From Thamnaconus septentrionalis (lineage: Eukaryota; Chordata; Actinopteri; Tetraodontiformes; Monacanthidae), in the NCBI GenBank assembly GCA_009823395.1, contig CM020510.1, positions 9,437,273-9,501,272 on the forward strand: a stretch of 64,000 nt of DNA, read 5' to 3'. Of this stretch, positions 41,901 through 55,371 are shown piece after piece. Numbering within the stretch: the stretch's first letter is position 1; every line of letters begins with the position of its first letter. Made by a program: the position numbers and the translations under genes. The notes beneath the pieces were generated by a model. The model was given only the letters and a program-made list of their open reading frames with translations. It did not search any database and had not been told where the DNA came from.

Positions 41901-44900
41901 ACACTGGCGGCGATGAACCACCTCAGAGGAACCAGTGGCAAAAAACATGGCGCTCCCAGCGCTGAGGCGCGGCGGAGAGGCAGGCACCTATAAAAGACTC
42001 GGATCGGGCGCCCTGATTGACATTGCTTCTCTTTGACACTTTGACATGGAAATGAAGCCCCTCCAGTCTCGCCTTTGTTCTTTATCTCTTTGACTAGAGA
42101 TGCATGGAGCTAGATGTGTTTGCCCAGGCGGCTTAATAAAACTGCCTGTATGAAAGGTTGAACTAATAAAAGAACATTTACGATAGCAGGTCGGGCCAGA
42201 CGAGGGCGGTGGGCGGTGGGCGGGTGGTGTTTCTGGAGATGCGAGAATCTGGCACGTCACCCGTCAGTGCCCTTTCATGCATCGGATCCTCACGTGGGGA
42301 ATTAGTCTTTGTTTTTAATTTTCTTTTTCTTCTTTGCGAGGCCTGTACACTGGAATGACAAGTATTGGATATTTTAAGGCAAAAAGTTGGAGCTACATGT
42401 GAAATTCTGACATCTCTTGAGATGTTACAATTTTTTTTTTCAAAAGTTTTCTTTCTCTTTGTTCACACTGTACAAATGTGTTTTTTCCTCTGGAGGACTA
42501 AAGTCTGAGGAAACTAAAGAAGGCTTCAGTCAAAGTGTCATTAGTGTATTATAATGTGCGAGAGATGTGTGATGCATCGGGGAAAGATCAAAGATGGCAA
42601 CGGTTCAACAAGTCAAATGTCAACTTCAAGCAAAACCATCTTTTTAAAGGAGGGTTTATTTTTACAGATCAGCTTATGGCTGGAAAATTTTTGCATTACT
42701 GTCCTTTATTCAGTTAGGGTCAAAGGCTGTTTTTCTGTTTTCTACATAGGATGTCACTGATGTGAAGGAATGTTCCCACTCGGTTAGCCTTCAGATTGTT
42801 GAATAACCCTTACTGCTTTAGATATAGACTGAAAAATCTGATTTAAACTGAATTCTAGGGCAAAAACAAAGACATTTTTCAATCTTCTCGAAACGCACAG
42901 CAGTCAGGTTGTGATTCTGTGGGCCCAACTTTCCACCGGCCTCTCAAGGAGTCTGTGCTGTGTGTATTCCATCTCATCACTTCACAGTTGCCCCTTTGCC
43001 ATCAATCATTGTGCCGAGTTGGGCAGATGCAGTCAGAAAAAAAAGAAAAAAAAGTAAAAAAAGTAAAAACCTCGAGTGGAAATCTTTAATAAAGAGCAAC
43101 TGTCACAGCGGCGTCTGCATCCGAGAGCTCGGCACACACTCACCTCCGTTATCAAAATTGGGGGAAAACACCTAATTCCTTTTCTTTTAAAAAATGTTTT
43201 TGTCTGGCAGAAAAGAGGTACAGTGGTAAAAGGAGCACTAAAAAGCAGCACTGCAGTCAGTTTGGAAAAGTATACACAAAAAAGTTTGAGCTTGCATGGC
43301 ACCAAACAAATCTTCTAGTAATATCCCACTCCTCTCTGGGATTTTCGTAGCAAAAATATTTGCCTCATCTTCTGCATGTTTTCACACACAAAACCACTTT
43401 CATAATAAAACAGTAGCAGAGTAGTAAAGACAATCTGGAGGTAAACACTGAACAAAAAAATCATGCACAGCAGATGGGGATGTCTTTATTTTAATTTAAA
43501 TTAAACTCTCACTCTTTTAGTGCAGACTTTTTGAAGACTTTTTTTCTCTCAACTTGATGTACTTCAAGTGTAACAAAGTTTACAAAGCGGTCATTTATTG
43601 TCGTTTCAAATGCACGCTAACTTTGAATTTCAGTCATTTAGCCCCTTTTGGTATCACTCTTTAGGCTGAACCAACAAACATCTTTTCATCCAATTTCTCT
43701 CCCCATTTGTCCTGCAATGAGGGTTGCGATGACGCTGGAATCCATCCCAGGTGCCTTTAGGGCGACGCAGAGTTACAACACAGACTGACAAACAGGAATT
43801 CACACCCATACCAGCTGCCAATTAGCCCAATGTGCATGGCAGTGGACTGTGGGTGAGAGTGAAGGTGGAGTACCTGGAGAGAACCTATGCAGACGCTGAG
43901 GGAAAGTTCAGACTCCACTCAGGAAGGTGATGGACCCTGAGGCCGTAGTGTTAACTACTGCAACTGTTGTTACTTGATAATGTTTTAAACCGACTTTGAG
44001 GCCCCCTGCACATCCTAGAGTGACCAAATTTTTGGCCTGACAATAAGATACTCAAATGATACCTGAAGTTTACTCAAAGATTTCAATAAATTCAAAGTAT
44101 GCCTCCTTTGTATGAATAGAAAATTGTTTTTTCTATTATTCTTTATTTTATCACTTCATAAAACAAACAGACAAACATCAAACCTAGGAATGCCAGGACA
44201 GGGGGGCGTGAGGCCAGGACATGTCCTGGAAAAACAGACAGGACATTTGGTCAGTACATCCACACCTCAGTCACGTAATGAAATGTGGACAGCGCTGGTG
44301 CAGACAACATCGCAAGCGCCGCCGGCAACAGCGGCAACGTTGGCCACAAGCCAGGCAGTTCACGGCACCTGCAAAAACCCTCCCAGGACAAAGGAACAAT
44401 GCACGAACACGAGTACAATGCACTGCAGCAGCAGCAGCAGCTGAGCTGACCAATTTGACAGTAATGAAGTCTCTGAGACGGTGCAAATGGAAACAGGGGA
44501 CGCGGCGCTCGGTGGAATCCACACCACATGCTTACCCTGGACTTCCTTGTCATTTCGGAACCACCGGATGTTGGCAGCCGGCTTGCTGCCCGAGGTGGTG
44601 CACGTCAGAGTGATTACGTCTCCCTCCATGGCGGGCTTGGTGAATCCTGTGATCTCCGGTCGCCCCGGCACTCCTGCGTGGTGCCAGAGTAAAAATAGAG
44701 AGGACACACGGAGGGGGGGAAGAGCTGAGTAACGGCCCAGTGGGTGAGTTATTGTTAACAAGTGCCAGTAACCACTATTAGGTTTTCACGCTGACTCGCA
44801 ACAACGGGATCTTGTAGTTTTCATGGCTTGGAGGGATGAATAAAAATAAATTACAGACAGAAAATAAAAACCAAGAGGAATTATTTGTGTGCTTACTGGA

Positions 44901-47900
44901 TTAAAACTTGTACCGCAGATGAATTTCATTTTGACACTTTAATAATTAAATCAAAACAATCAGAAGCTGCTGGAAAGACATAATTACAATTAATGAGAAA
45001 AAAAATACGATGAATATTTACAGCAGCTGCTGAAGATATAACTTACTTTATTTGAATTTCTTTACTTTTTATTTATATTATCTGTCTCAAAATATAACAT
45101 TAATTAAGGACTCATTTTCTTTGTTAGAGAAAGTAAAATAAAACAACAAAACGATGCCCCTGAACTCTAAGTCTACCTGAAATAAAGTATACTATAGTTT
45201 ACCAACATGCTCAACTTAAATTTCTTTTGATTTCTTTCTGTCGCCTGCTTTTTTTTCACTGTCACCCGGTAGCTAGGAAACAGAAAGTCAGCACTTGTCA
45301 ACTGCCAACGGCTTCAAATGCGATGACAACTTGAAAGCGCAATGGCATCTCAGGTCAGCAGCCAAACACCTCTGTGTCAGCGGACACTTGGCACTTTGAG
45401 GCTCTCCGGACAAGATATTGTGAGTTTTGTCCATTAAATAATGCAGACTTGGTGATGTTTAAATTTCTTTGAAAAAAGATCTTGAGTTTTAGAGTGATCT
45501 TGTCCAACCTTTTTTCTCGCTAATGCGCCTGGAACAAGAATTCTAATTAGCCACGTGCGGTGGATCACACTCACCCAGTACGGTGAGAAAGGCCTTTGTG
45601 GTCTTGACAGGCATGGTGAAGAGCGAGCAGGTGTACTGGCCCTCATCCGACAGGCTGACGTCACTGATTCTGATTGTGAGCTCCTGCCACGACGCTCGCA
45701 CCAGCTCGATCCTGTGATCCCTTAGAGCTGCATGGCAGAAAGGAGGGAAACGAAAGAAAAAAAAAACACAGGAAGGAGAGGAAGGGGAAGTCACAGAGTG
45801 AAAAATAAATAATAACCGGCTGGCAGAAATCGGTGGCGGCAATTAGTTTCAGACGTTTTTGTGATTCAAACGACCTTCAGCATTGGAAGGGCGAGCGCAA
45901 CCAGCGTGCTTTCAGTCACTTTAAATGCGTGACACGTGCTGCCAACGCATGCTGTGGCCGATGCTTTAAAGAATTTTTTTTTGTCTGCATTTGCATTCCA
46001 GGTTGGCTCCCGCTTATTTACAGTCAGCAAGAACGGAGACGACACCGCGGGACGCACTCAAGTGTGTCAGAAGAGAAAAACCCTTAGATTATAATATCTA
46101 CTGAGGTAATCGCTCACATTCCAGATATTGATTTGCTCTAAATTGAATACTAATAGCTACTGCTCTGTCCGTGAGGTTTCCTATTTAAATTCAATACGCT
46201 TATCACACAGAATCATTCATTCATTCATTCATCTTCTATACCCGCTTATTACTATTCAGGGTCACGGGGGTCTGCTGGAGCCTATCCCAGCTGTCTTAGG
46301 GCGAAGGCAGGGTGACACCCTGGACAAGTTGCCAGTTCATCGCAGGGCCACGTAGAGACAAACAACCATTCACACTCACATGCACACCTATGGGCAATTT
46401 AGAATATTCAATTGACCTCACATGCATGTTTTTGGAGTGTGGGAGGAAGCCGGAGAACCCGGAGAGAACCCACGCAGACACGGGGAGAACATGCAAACTC
46501 CACACAGAAAGGTCCCAGGTCCGGGCCCCGGAATCGAACCCACGACCTTCTTGCTGTGAGGCGGCAGCGCTAACCACTGCGCCACCGTGTCGCCCCACAC
46601 AGAATCAATCACAGTTAAATGCTACCAAAGACAAAATAATCACTGGAGGAATATAGTGAATATAGTGACAGTTATTCGCCAACATTAATTCATTTCCGAC
46701 ATGCATTCCAAACCAGCGGTTTTTAAAGAAGAAATGAAATAGTTTTTGAACATGAAATGTATTTCCAATAAATCCATATTTTGGATTTTACGTCTCAATA
46801 GGATTTCCCTTAAAGGAGCAGTTGTGACTGCGGCCATCAGTTTGACAGTAGTTTAAATTACTATTGTACAACTCAATTTCTAGGCGTTCATCATGTCATA
46901 TCATATTATGTCATGTCATGTCATATTCATGACTGATTCATGGCTCGTGAAACTAATTCCAGTAACAATGTTCTTTTTCCTTTCCTCTCATCTTGGGCCG
47001 CGTGAAAGCAGCAGTGCGACTAGAGGCCTGCTGCCGCACATACATGCAAATGAAGCTCTATCATTAATTGAATTTGTCACAACAACGATTAAAGCAAGTG
47101 GTCTCGAAAAACCTCTCAGCCCTCAGACGGCAGAAACCTTCCCGTTTCTCATTTACGTTGAGATTCCTCTTGAAAAGCGGGTGAATTGGGCTGCCCGGGC
47201 TGGAAAAGGTCATCTTGCAGCTGCCATGTCTCATACATTGTCAAATTCAGTATTACCTGCTCCAAGAGCCACTGGGGCAGCAGGGAAAGTGCACTTCATT
47301 GGATAGATTACACATTCTTAATTCTGGCTCCCAGCAGGGCTGGTCAGTTTTCTCGCTGGATGCTCTTTAGTCTGAGGCGGTTTGAACTCTATTGAACTGT
47401 ATCGCTCGGGGAGAGATCCTGCCAAAAAAAAAAAAAAAAAAACGCGGCAAAAGTAGGTTTTGATTGCTACTTAATCAGCGCAAAAAACCCATGCAGAGCA
47501 GAGTCCGACGATGTCTCAGTGAGATTCATTAATCACCGGCTCTGTTTCCTTTTGTTTGATTTATGGATAAAAGGTAGACTGCAGACGCGGTTAAATTGGA
47601 TTGGTTGAAACGATTATTAGATTTGCACGGGCATCCTTTATTATCAACAAGGCCGTTCTCCGACTTCAATTACAGCACATCATTTGATTGTCTTTATCAC
47701 AGCAAACTTGATGTGATGGAGCGGTGGACCTCCACGATTAAATCTATTTCTGGGGAAAATGTTATGATAAATAAGCGCAATGGGTGCCCGTCCAGTTGAT
47801 TAAAACATTTGAAGGTGATTTCTAAGGAAAAGGAAAGAAAGTTGCTGTCTAACTCCCAGGCACTTGTGCAGTGAAACCGTAAAATCATTTGATTCGACCT

Positions 47901-50900
47901 GATTGAACCCTTTAAATGGAACTGTTAATTTGTTTTTCACTCAAATAAGACAAGCTACACATGCATGTGAAAAAAGACTAATGTTAGCCCTGCTTATTTT
48001 GAGGTAGTCTCACTTTGAAACGGAAATGTTTTAATGTTGGAGTAATAAAGGAAAAGTGATTTTCCTTTATTACTCCATGTCAACTACGCCAAAGCCCTGC
48101 GATGAACTGGCGACTTGTCCAGGGTGTCACCCTGCCTTCGCCCTAAGACAGCTGGGATAGGCTCCAGCAGACCCCGTGACCATGAATAGGAATAAGCGGG
48201 TATAGAAGATGAATGAATGAATGAATGAACTACGCCAAATCTGCCTGTAGTTGCCTTTGTCCCAAACTCTGCACTCTAGCACAAAGTCGGAGAGGTTATT
48301 TACTGCAGAGGATCCTTATCAGAGACCCTATTATCCAAGAATAAAGAGCACCAGAAATAAAACAATCTCCAAACCAGAATTAATATTTAATAACAATGTG
48401 CGTTAGCTTATTGCGAGCTCCGGGGCCCTTATACAAATATTTGATAGTGTTACTCGAGCAAACCACATCCTGAAACAAAGCTGACTGATGTTCTTTGTAG
48501 TTAAGCATCTTCCCAACAGAGCGTGAAAATGCCCAGAGGCTTTGTGAGAAGACGAAAAAAAAAAAAACCTTTGCTGGATGGAGATGACGGGGTCTGAACA
48601 AACATCATACAACAAAAAATAAATAAAAAAAACCCTCTGGAAGATATGGCAGCACTGGCTGAAAGGATCAAGGCTTCGGTCAAAATGACATCCTGTACTT
48701 CCCCTGTCCCACATTCCTTCTGTGTCTTGACTCGCACACATATACACACAAACGGAGGGAAGGCAGAGTGACTTTTCTTCCTCTCGCCGCCGTGTTTCTT
48801 GAAAGCAGAAACACCTCCGAGACGCAGATAAGCGTTGGCTGTTTCCTAAGAAGGATTTGTCCAAGAGCACAAACAACTTAAGGTTAAAGTGAGACCCCTG
48901 ACAAGTGTGCTGTGTAATCGCCTGTTTTCGCAGGTGAAAAAAAAGCCCGCCATATACTGGTTTTTAATGGATGTAAATTGGAGTGGAAATTGTGCAGATT
49001 CATATGAGAGAATTCAAAAACTGCCCTGTTGCTCCACAGAGGCTTGTGTTTTTAATACTAACGAGAGGCCAACATCGTTAACTTCCTAGCAAATGGAACA
49101 AATGATCCTGTACGGAAACGATTCAGAAAGATCTCAATTGCAGCCAGTGTGGTTGCACCTCTATTTCATACCATTTGTTCCTGTTAAAGTCAATAAAAAG
49201 ACCAAACGGAAGATGGACTTGACTGATCCATATTTGACGGACTGCCGCTGGAACCGCAGTCACTGACATATTGACCGAATCTGACATACAAAGGTTTGAA
49301 TAACCCAAAGACAAGTGTTATCTATTACTCAAACAACATATGGCTAGGGACACCATACCGCTCCACTCCAGCCCAGCCGAGAGGCCCGAAATGTGGGCAG
49401 ATTCGTCACAATCAGGCCCAAATGCCAGCAGCTGACAAAGCTTTTTTTTCAGGTGCTTTAGGAAATCAATGTGATGAAAAGGTTCATTTCCCCCAAAGCC
49501 TAGATGGCGCCTGTGCTGTTCATTCTGCTTGGGAGGAAGCATAAATCTGCACCCTGACCTTGTGCACGCTGCAGCCTTGCAGCATGGCAGCTTAATGCGC
49601 AGTACATCTCCCATGATGGAGGCCTTACCAAGGCTGCATCAGATCAGTAAAACTGACACCCCGGTCCCCCTCGCCCCCACGGGAGGCGAGGCACGCCATC
49701 AATGTTGCCCCTTGATGCAAAGTAATGTTTGTTTCCTTGACAGTCCTTTGCACTGCAGACCATGTCAGCGGACCCTTTGCAGGCCTCCCTGGAGGAATCC
49801 TGGAGTAAGTGGAGTCAACATTTATCTTTTCAGCGTAAAACTTGAAGGCACTAAAACCCAGAAATGGTAAAGTGTGGATGGAAAGCATATGCAAAGGGAA
49901 GGGCGAAACGCTGAAGTTGATTGGACGGAACTCAATCATATTACTGCATTTAAAACAGATTTGCTACAGCTAGGTTTGCAGGTCACTTCCACCTGGGGCC
50001 TCCAATTTGGTCCGGGGCTAGCTGGTTAGCCGCAACTGCCTCCCCAACAGTTTTGGGGTGGCAGTCTTCAATGCAGAATTATCCTACAGTTTGGATAAAA
50101 CAGACCCTGCTCCAGCTAAACACACAGGCACTTCCTGCTTCATCTTTTTTCAATCTTCTTAAGTGCAGCTCGAAGCAACTGTAGAGTAACCTGCTTGGTG
50201 ATGGAATCAGAGGCAATGCTGGGGCAGCTTGAAACCACTTCCTCTTGGTGGTTGGCTCAATGGATGAGTTATCCGGCTGCTGTGCAAGGTTAAGTCCGGC
50301 GGTGTGGTAGACACAGTAAGTTCTGACCTCAGATAAGATTGGAAGCAGAGTAGGTGAACGGTCTCTTGTCACATGGCAGGCAGGTACTTCAGCACTGCAC
50401 TGCGCTGAGGACAGATGTTAACCAGTGTTTTCAGTCCAACTCTATGAAGTATTCACCCAACATTCCAGATAGAAATGGATATTTTGCTTCCAGCCATTAG
50501 TCATGAAAATGAGCCCTCGTTTTCAGCCAGAATGTGTTGCACCCACAGTGTCCAATGTTCTAGTTTGGCCACTTTTCACATGGCCTGCACTGACTTTGAG
50601 CCAGTCCTGGAATGTGGAGCATCATCCGTCCTTCAGAACAGAACACAGGGCACTGGCATCAGCCCCTCCCCCTCCCAAGCCGGGGGAGCTCCGCTCTTTG
50701 CAATTAGAGTGTGTTTGCTGTTGGTTATGCCTTTTTTTTTCCTCGGTGACTGTGTGGGTGATTCTGGAAGCGTTCCAGTGCTGGTGGCGCAAGCAGGGGG
50801 CTATTTCCCCACCACATATGTGGCTGCAATTAAGAAAAAGGAAAGGGCCTCAATCCAGAGGGCCATTGTGACTGGCCGCGCTCTTCGAGATCCCACCGAG

Positions 50901-53900
50901 CAGATGCTACACAAATTGGACTCATTTTCAGCTTTTGAAGGAGAGGAGGAAATGAGGAGCAAATCTCCCTGCCGCTTCGCTGCAGCCCTTCCTTAAGTGG
51001 TCAACAATCAGACTGAGTCTATGTTTTTCTGTCAGCCAGATGATACCAGATCCATGTTGTGAAGTCTTTCTCAACATATGGGCCCTGATAGTCTTAAAAT
51101 TTGACCCACTTATTTTCGCGAAGAATACCTCAAAAGACTATTTGACAGCAGAGTTCAGTACAGTGCATGCACCATTAGACTTACACGTTAGTGGAATTCC
51201 ACAGTAACAGTACATGACCTTAATTTAAGATGTAAACAACATTTACAGAACGGTGTTTCACTACGGTGCTAACTGTACTCGCTTAACCACTTAGGATCAA
51301 ATGCTGTGTGTTTATCAAAATGGACTTTGAACCGTGCTTTCATTGGAGCTCACATCAGTAATTGCATCCTTGGTAATTATGCTTCATTCAGTCCATCTAA
51401 TGAATGCGGTAATGCTCACATTAGAGCATCCATTTAGCACATAACAGCATTTTGATGACTACAAGCCAATTAAGATCAATTTTGCTTTGTGACCTTTATG
51501 ATCTGCAGTGAACGTCCCAATTAAATGTCGTGAATGATGAACTGTACACTCGCGAGAGATGGAAATTGAGATGCGATGCTTGTTTTGCCATGGCATGTGC
51601 GGTGTGTGTTTCTCCCTGTCTGTCTCACAAACACATTCTGCTATCTGCACGTGACGAGCAAGCGACCTGACAAATGCATTATATCATATTCAGCTTAGCT
51701 GACAAAAGATTCTGCTTCCATCCGGCACGATCCATGTATGTCATTACCACTCCTTAAATCGCCACCGTGTTATCCGGCTCGAACAGAGGCTGAAAAAGGC
51801 AGTAAATCACAATGAAGACAGCAGAGGGCAGCTACGTCCTAATTTGTCCCGCTCGCTGCTAATAATTCATGGTCTCGGCAACATATAAAAGAATTCTATA
51901 GAAGACATTAATCAATTACTCCCTGGTGTCCCTCAGACAGTCCCAGCAAGTTGGTCCACTATTTAAACGACATTCTGACCAGGCGGTCGAGGAGATCCAC
52001 TGTAAATTTGCCGTATCGAGTCTGCGCTGGCGCACTGTGATGGAATTTGCATGCTGATCTTTGCCACGACATAGTTTGAACCCTCCGAGGGTGGCAACAA
52101 TCAACCAAGACCAGGTTATACATAATGGATGAGAAGGAGCGTGCCAAGGTACCAGCTGGCGGGATATCAAGAGGAGGGCTGTGTTCAGCTTTAGACAAAT
52201 ATGCAGTGACAGTCCGACCCATATGGACGAGCTCTGGGTAAACAGCAAGGTTAACGCTTTCTGGGAGCCCCGAAGAGAGACATTCTCATCAGCGGCAGCA
52301 TCATCTGCACCTTCAACCAAGGAAACTAGCAAGTGTCACACCTGGTGACTTCCTGGTGATTGATAAACCAATAATACACCTTTGGGATCTGTTTTTTTAT
52401 TGCTGCGTGTCAAAGACTACAAGGAGGTTAATCGCAGGGTGATTATTTTAGTGTCCTTGCCAGAAAAAAACATATTTAATAGAAATATTGGTCTGTCTCT
52501 GCTTGGTTTTAGAAAGGGTTAACGTTTTTTCCACCAAATGGTCAACATTGGTGAGTTAACCAGTCATAACAAGACCTTGCAGCAGCCATCAATGGGAAAT
52601 AATAAGAAAAAAATCCAAAGAGTGATTGTTTCAGGTTTTCTTTATAGTGCTGGACTAGTTTTCAAGTCCAACGAAGGCACAGAAACCCATTTTCTACTTG
52701 CTTCCCTTTTAAGAGCACTGTTTTTTTCTTTTTAAGTAATCAAACAAAAGGTCTGCTTTGTCCCAGCTGATGTAGGACACAGCTTTGGATTTTCTTCTAA
52801 TGATCTCCTCTTCCTACAGCTGTTTCTCTTTGCGTTGTGACAGCTGCTCAGAAGGATTTTGAAGGTCATTCACAGCCTTCTCTTCTTCTTTACTAATTTA
52901 CATCAAACTCCAAACACATATCCAGACAAAAAAAAGCCCCTATCTTTTAAACAGAGCCTCGGGGAGGCAGAAATTTTATCAAGACCTTGGGAGACAATTT
53001 TGCCCAAAATTAAAGCACTGGATGTATTTTTATCCCGATTACCTGCGTGCTCTCCACATCAGGAATCGGACATAAAAGGGGAAACGTATCCCTCAGGATG
53101 CACACAAAGTGACGACTAAACTGAGCCATCTCTGGCAGGAGAGAGCGGCTGCACGTGCATCAGATGGCGGCATATGGCCGTGCTGCCGAATCCCGCTGGG
53201 GATTCTGGAGAGACGGACAACAAAGACGAGGAGGGCAGATGTATCCAAAAGGAACATCTCAACACGGGGAATAAAACAGCTCTCCTGCCTCAAGCTCAGC
53301 CACTCCGCCATTATTTTTCACTGGACTGAAATGTACAAACCATGCAAGACTTCACCGGGGTGATTTCTTTCCCCACTACCCCTCCGCCGGATCCTGCAGG
53401 AGGCCACGACAGGCGAGACAAGAAAGACAGTGGTAGCCCCCCTCCCTCTTCCCCCCCAGTGCCAGCCAATTAACTGGTGATTTGGCACAGCTGAGGATTC
53501 TTCCCAGGTGTCCCACCCGCTTCGTCACACGGAGCCCGCGTCCCTCCACTCCTCTCCCCTTTTCCTTTCCCATGGCTTCGCTTGGCGTCGCACTACTTTG
53601 TGCCAAGTAGAGCTTTTCATTCAGCCGTCCGGGGAGACGGAGAGGAAGTCGTTCCCACACTCAGCGCTGGCAGCCGTCCGCCGAGTGGACCGGGGTTCAT
53701 TTCGTCACCCGCACACGGATTGTGGAAAGGGGATCCTGCCGCGCGGTACGACGGCTGCCAGCGGAGGGCCAGAGTGGCTCGTACGTATAACTGCGTCTCC
53801 AAGCTCTCCTTTAGCGCTCCGTCTTCACACGCACGCTAAAGACGCTCGCTTTTGCATTCGGAGATGCCGACTGTGTGAACAACTTTACAGGACGACCATT

Positions 53901-55332
53901 GAACCACAAAACGTTTACCGGGCTAATTCTGCCACCCATCATCGAAGTGTTGTAGTACTCCAGATTGGTCTTGGTCTCAAGACTACTTTTTAAGGGGCTC
54001 GGACTTGGAGTCATGTCTTGGACTGGGCCAACTCGGGGTTTTTGATCAAGACCAGTCAACTACAATGACAGATAATAACGGAAAAGAATCCAGCTGCTGC
54101 CATTTGTGTGTTTGTGACACCCAGAGTGACACCCTGCCCCTTATTCCTAGTTAATTTATTTTTTAGTTTTATGAAGCAAAGTTGTTTTTTGAAAATAGTT
54201 CAAAATAGTTGGCAAAGCAGCAAAATGTTAAAGGAAATTATTAAAAGATACCTTGCTGGAAAGAGATGTTGCGGTTCGATTTAGAAGCAAACTTGATTTT
54301 TAAAAAGATACTGGTCATTTCTTTTTCTTTTTCGTTGTTATTTTTCTTTGATATATAAAGTCTTGGTCTGGTCTTGGTCTCGATACTCTCTAGTCTTGAT
54401 AATGTCTTGGTCTCGGTTGGTGCGGTCTTGACTACAAGACTAATGGTAACGTAGTAAACTGAACATTGAAATTCTACCCCCCCAAAGATAGAAAAAAATA
54501 ATAATCAAGTATCGCAATGGCTCAAAGGGAATAAAACGAAATGTATGAGCTGAAAGACGAGAGGGAGATGTTTCAATATCCTTCGCTTTTATTCACACCA
54601 CTCACACAAGGGGATCCGTCTTAAAGATTCAGTTAGCGTTCGTCTAATTGTGTTTGGAAGTAATTTCATCTGCTACAACACCTTAGACCTCATTACCTAA
54701 TCGAGTCACTTGCCGGAGAGAGAAAAAGTGTTTCTTCAAATCCGGCTCTCTGATCCTGCAGGTTCCTGTCTCCCCCTCTCTGATCAATTGTTACTCAAAG
54801 AGAAAGCTTATCTTCAATCACGCGAGTCGATGATGTATCGCAAAAAGCCGCGGCGGCGTAACTGGATGGTTAATATGCCGCGTGAAAAAGTGAAAGATGA
54901 ACACGCCAACCCCGCCAGACCAGTCCACTATTACGCTCCCTCTCACCCCAATTCCAATTTATCACCTCCAGACTTTTGTCACCTTTAAATTGGATTTGGC
55001 CCCGTGAAAGCACATTATAATTCACTCTGGACCGGCCTTTTGTTTCACAAGGTTGCAACACCGAGCCCCTCCCCAGCCCAACCTCCCTGTTTTCAGCGAC
55101 ATCCAAAACAGCCACACAAATGTAGGGCAGCGCGAATGCTAATTAGGCCCAATCATCTCACAATCCACAGGCGTCACTGTGTTGTAAACAACGCTGTCAG
55201 TGTTGCGTGATTACAAGGATTCATTTGGAAAACAGTCTATTTCTGTTTAGCTCGTGCCGCGGGACATAAATGGAGACATAAATCCATTAAAAAGTCTGCT
55301 TTGATATCATGAGTAATGCATTTGTCCTAAAC

Positions 55333-55371
<39 letters not shown>

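Larger units (their letters stand above)
40438..44535 (-). other. cadm2: cadm2 intron within Ig2
   Basis: About 4.1 kb, no coding exon recognised. It contains the inverted-repeat element at 40847 and an old SINE copy at 43715. Confidence 0.7.

Noticed and set aside
44112..44732. Plus-strand frames of 83-130 aa over a cadm2 exon
   Set aside because: Antisense shadows of the Ig2 exon; no independent splice or family evidence.
46530..46596. Possible tRNA gene (A and B boxes on minus strand)
   Set aside because: It is the head of a SINE bounded by target duplications, with an L2 tail attached; it is not a free tRNA gene.
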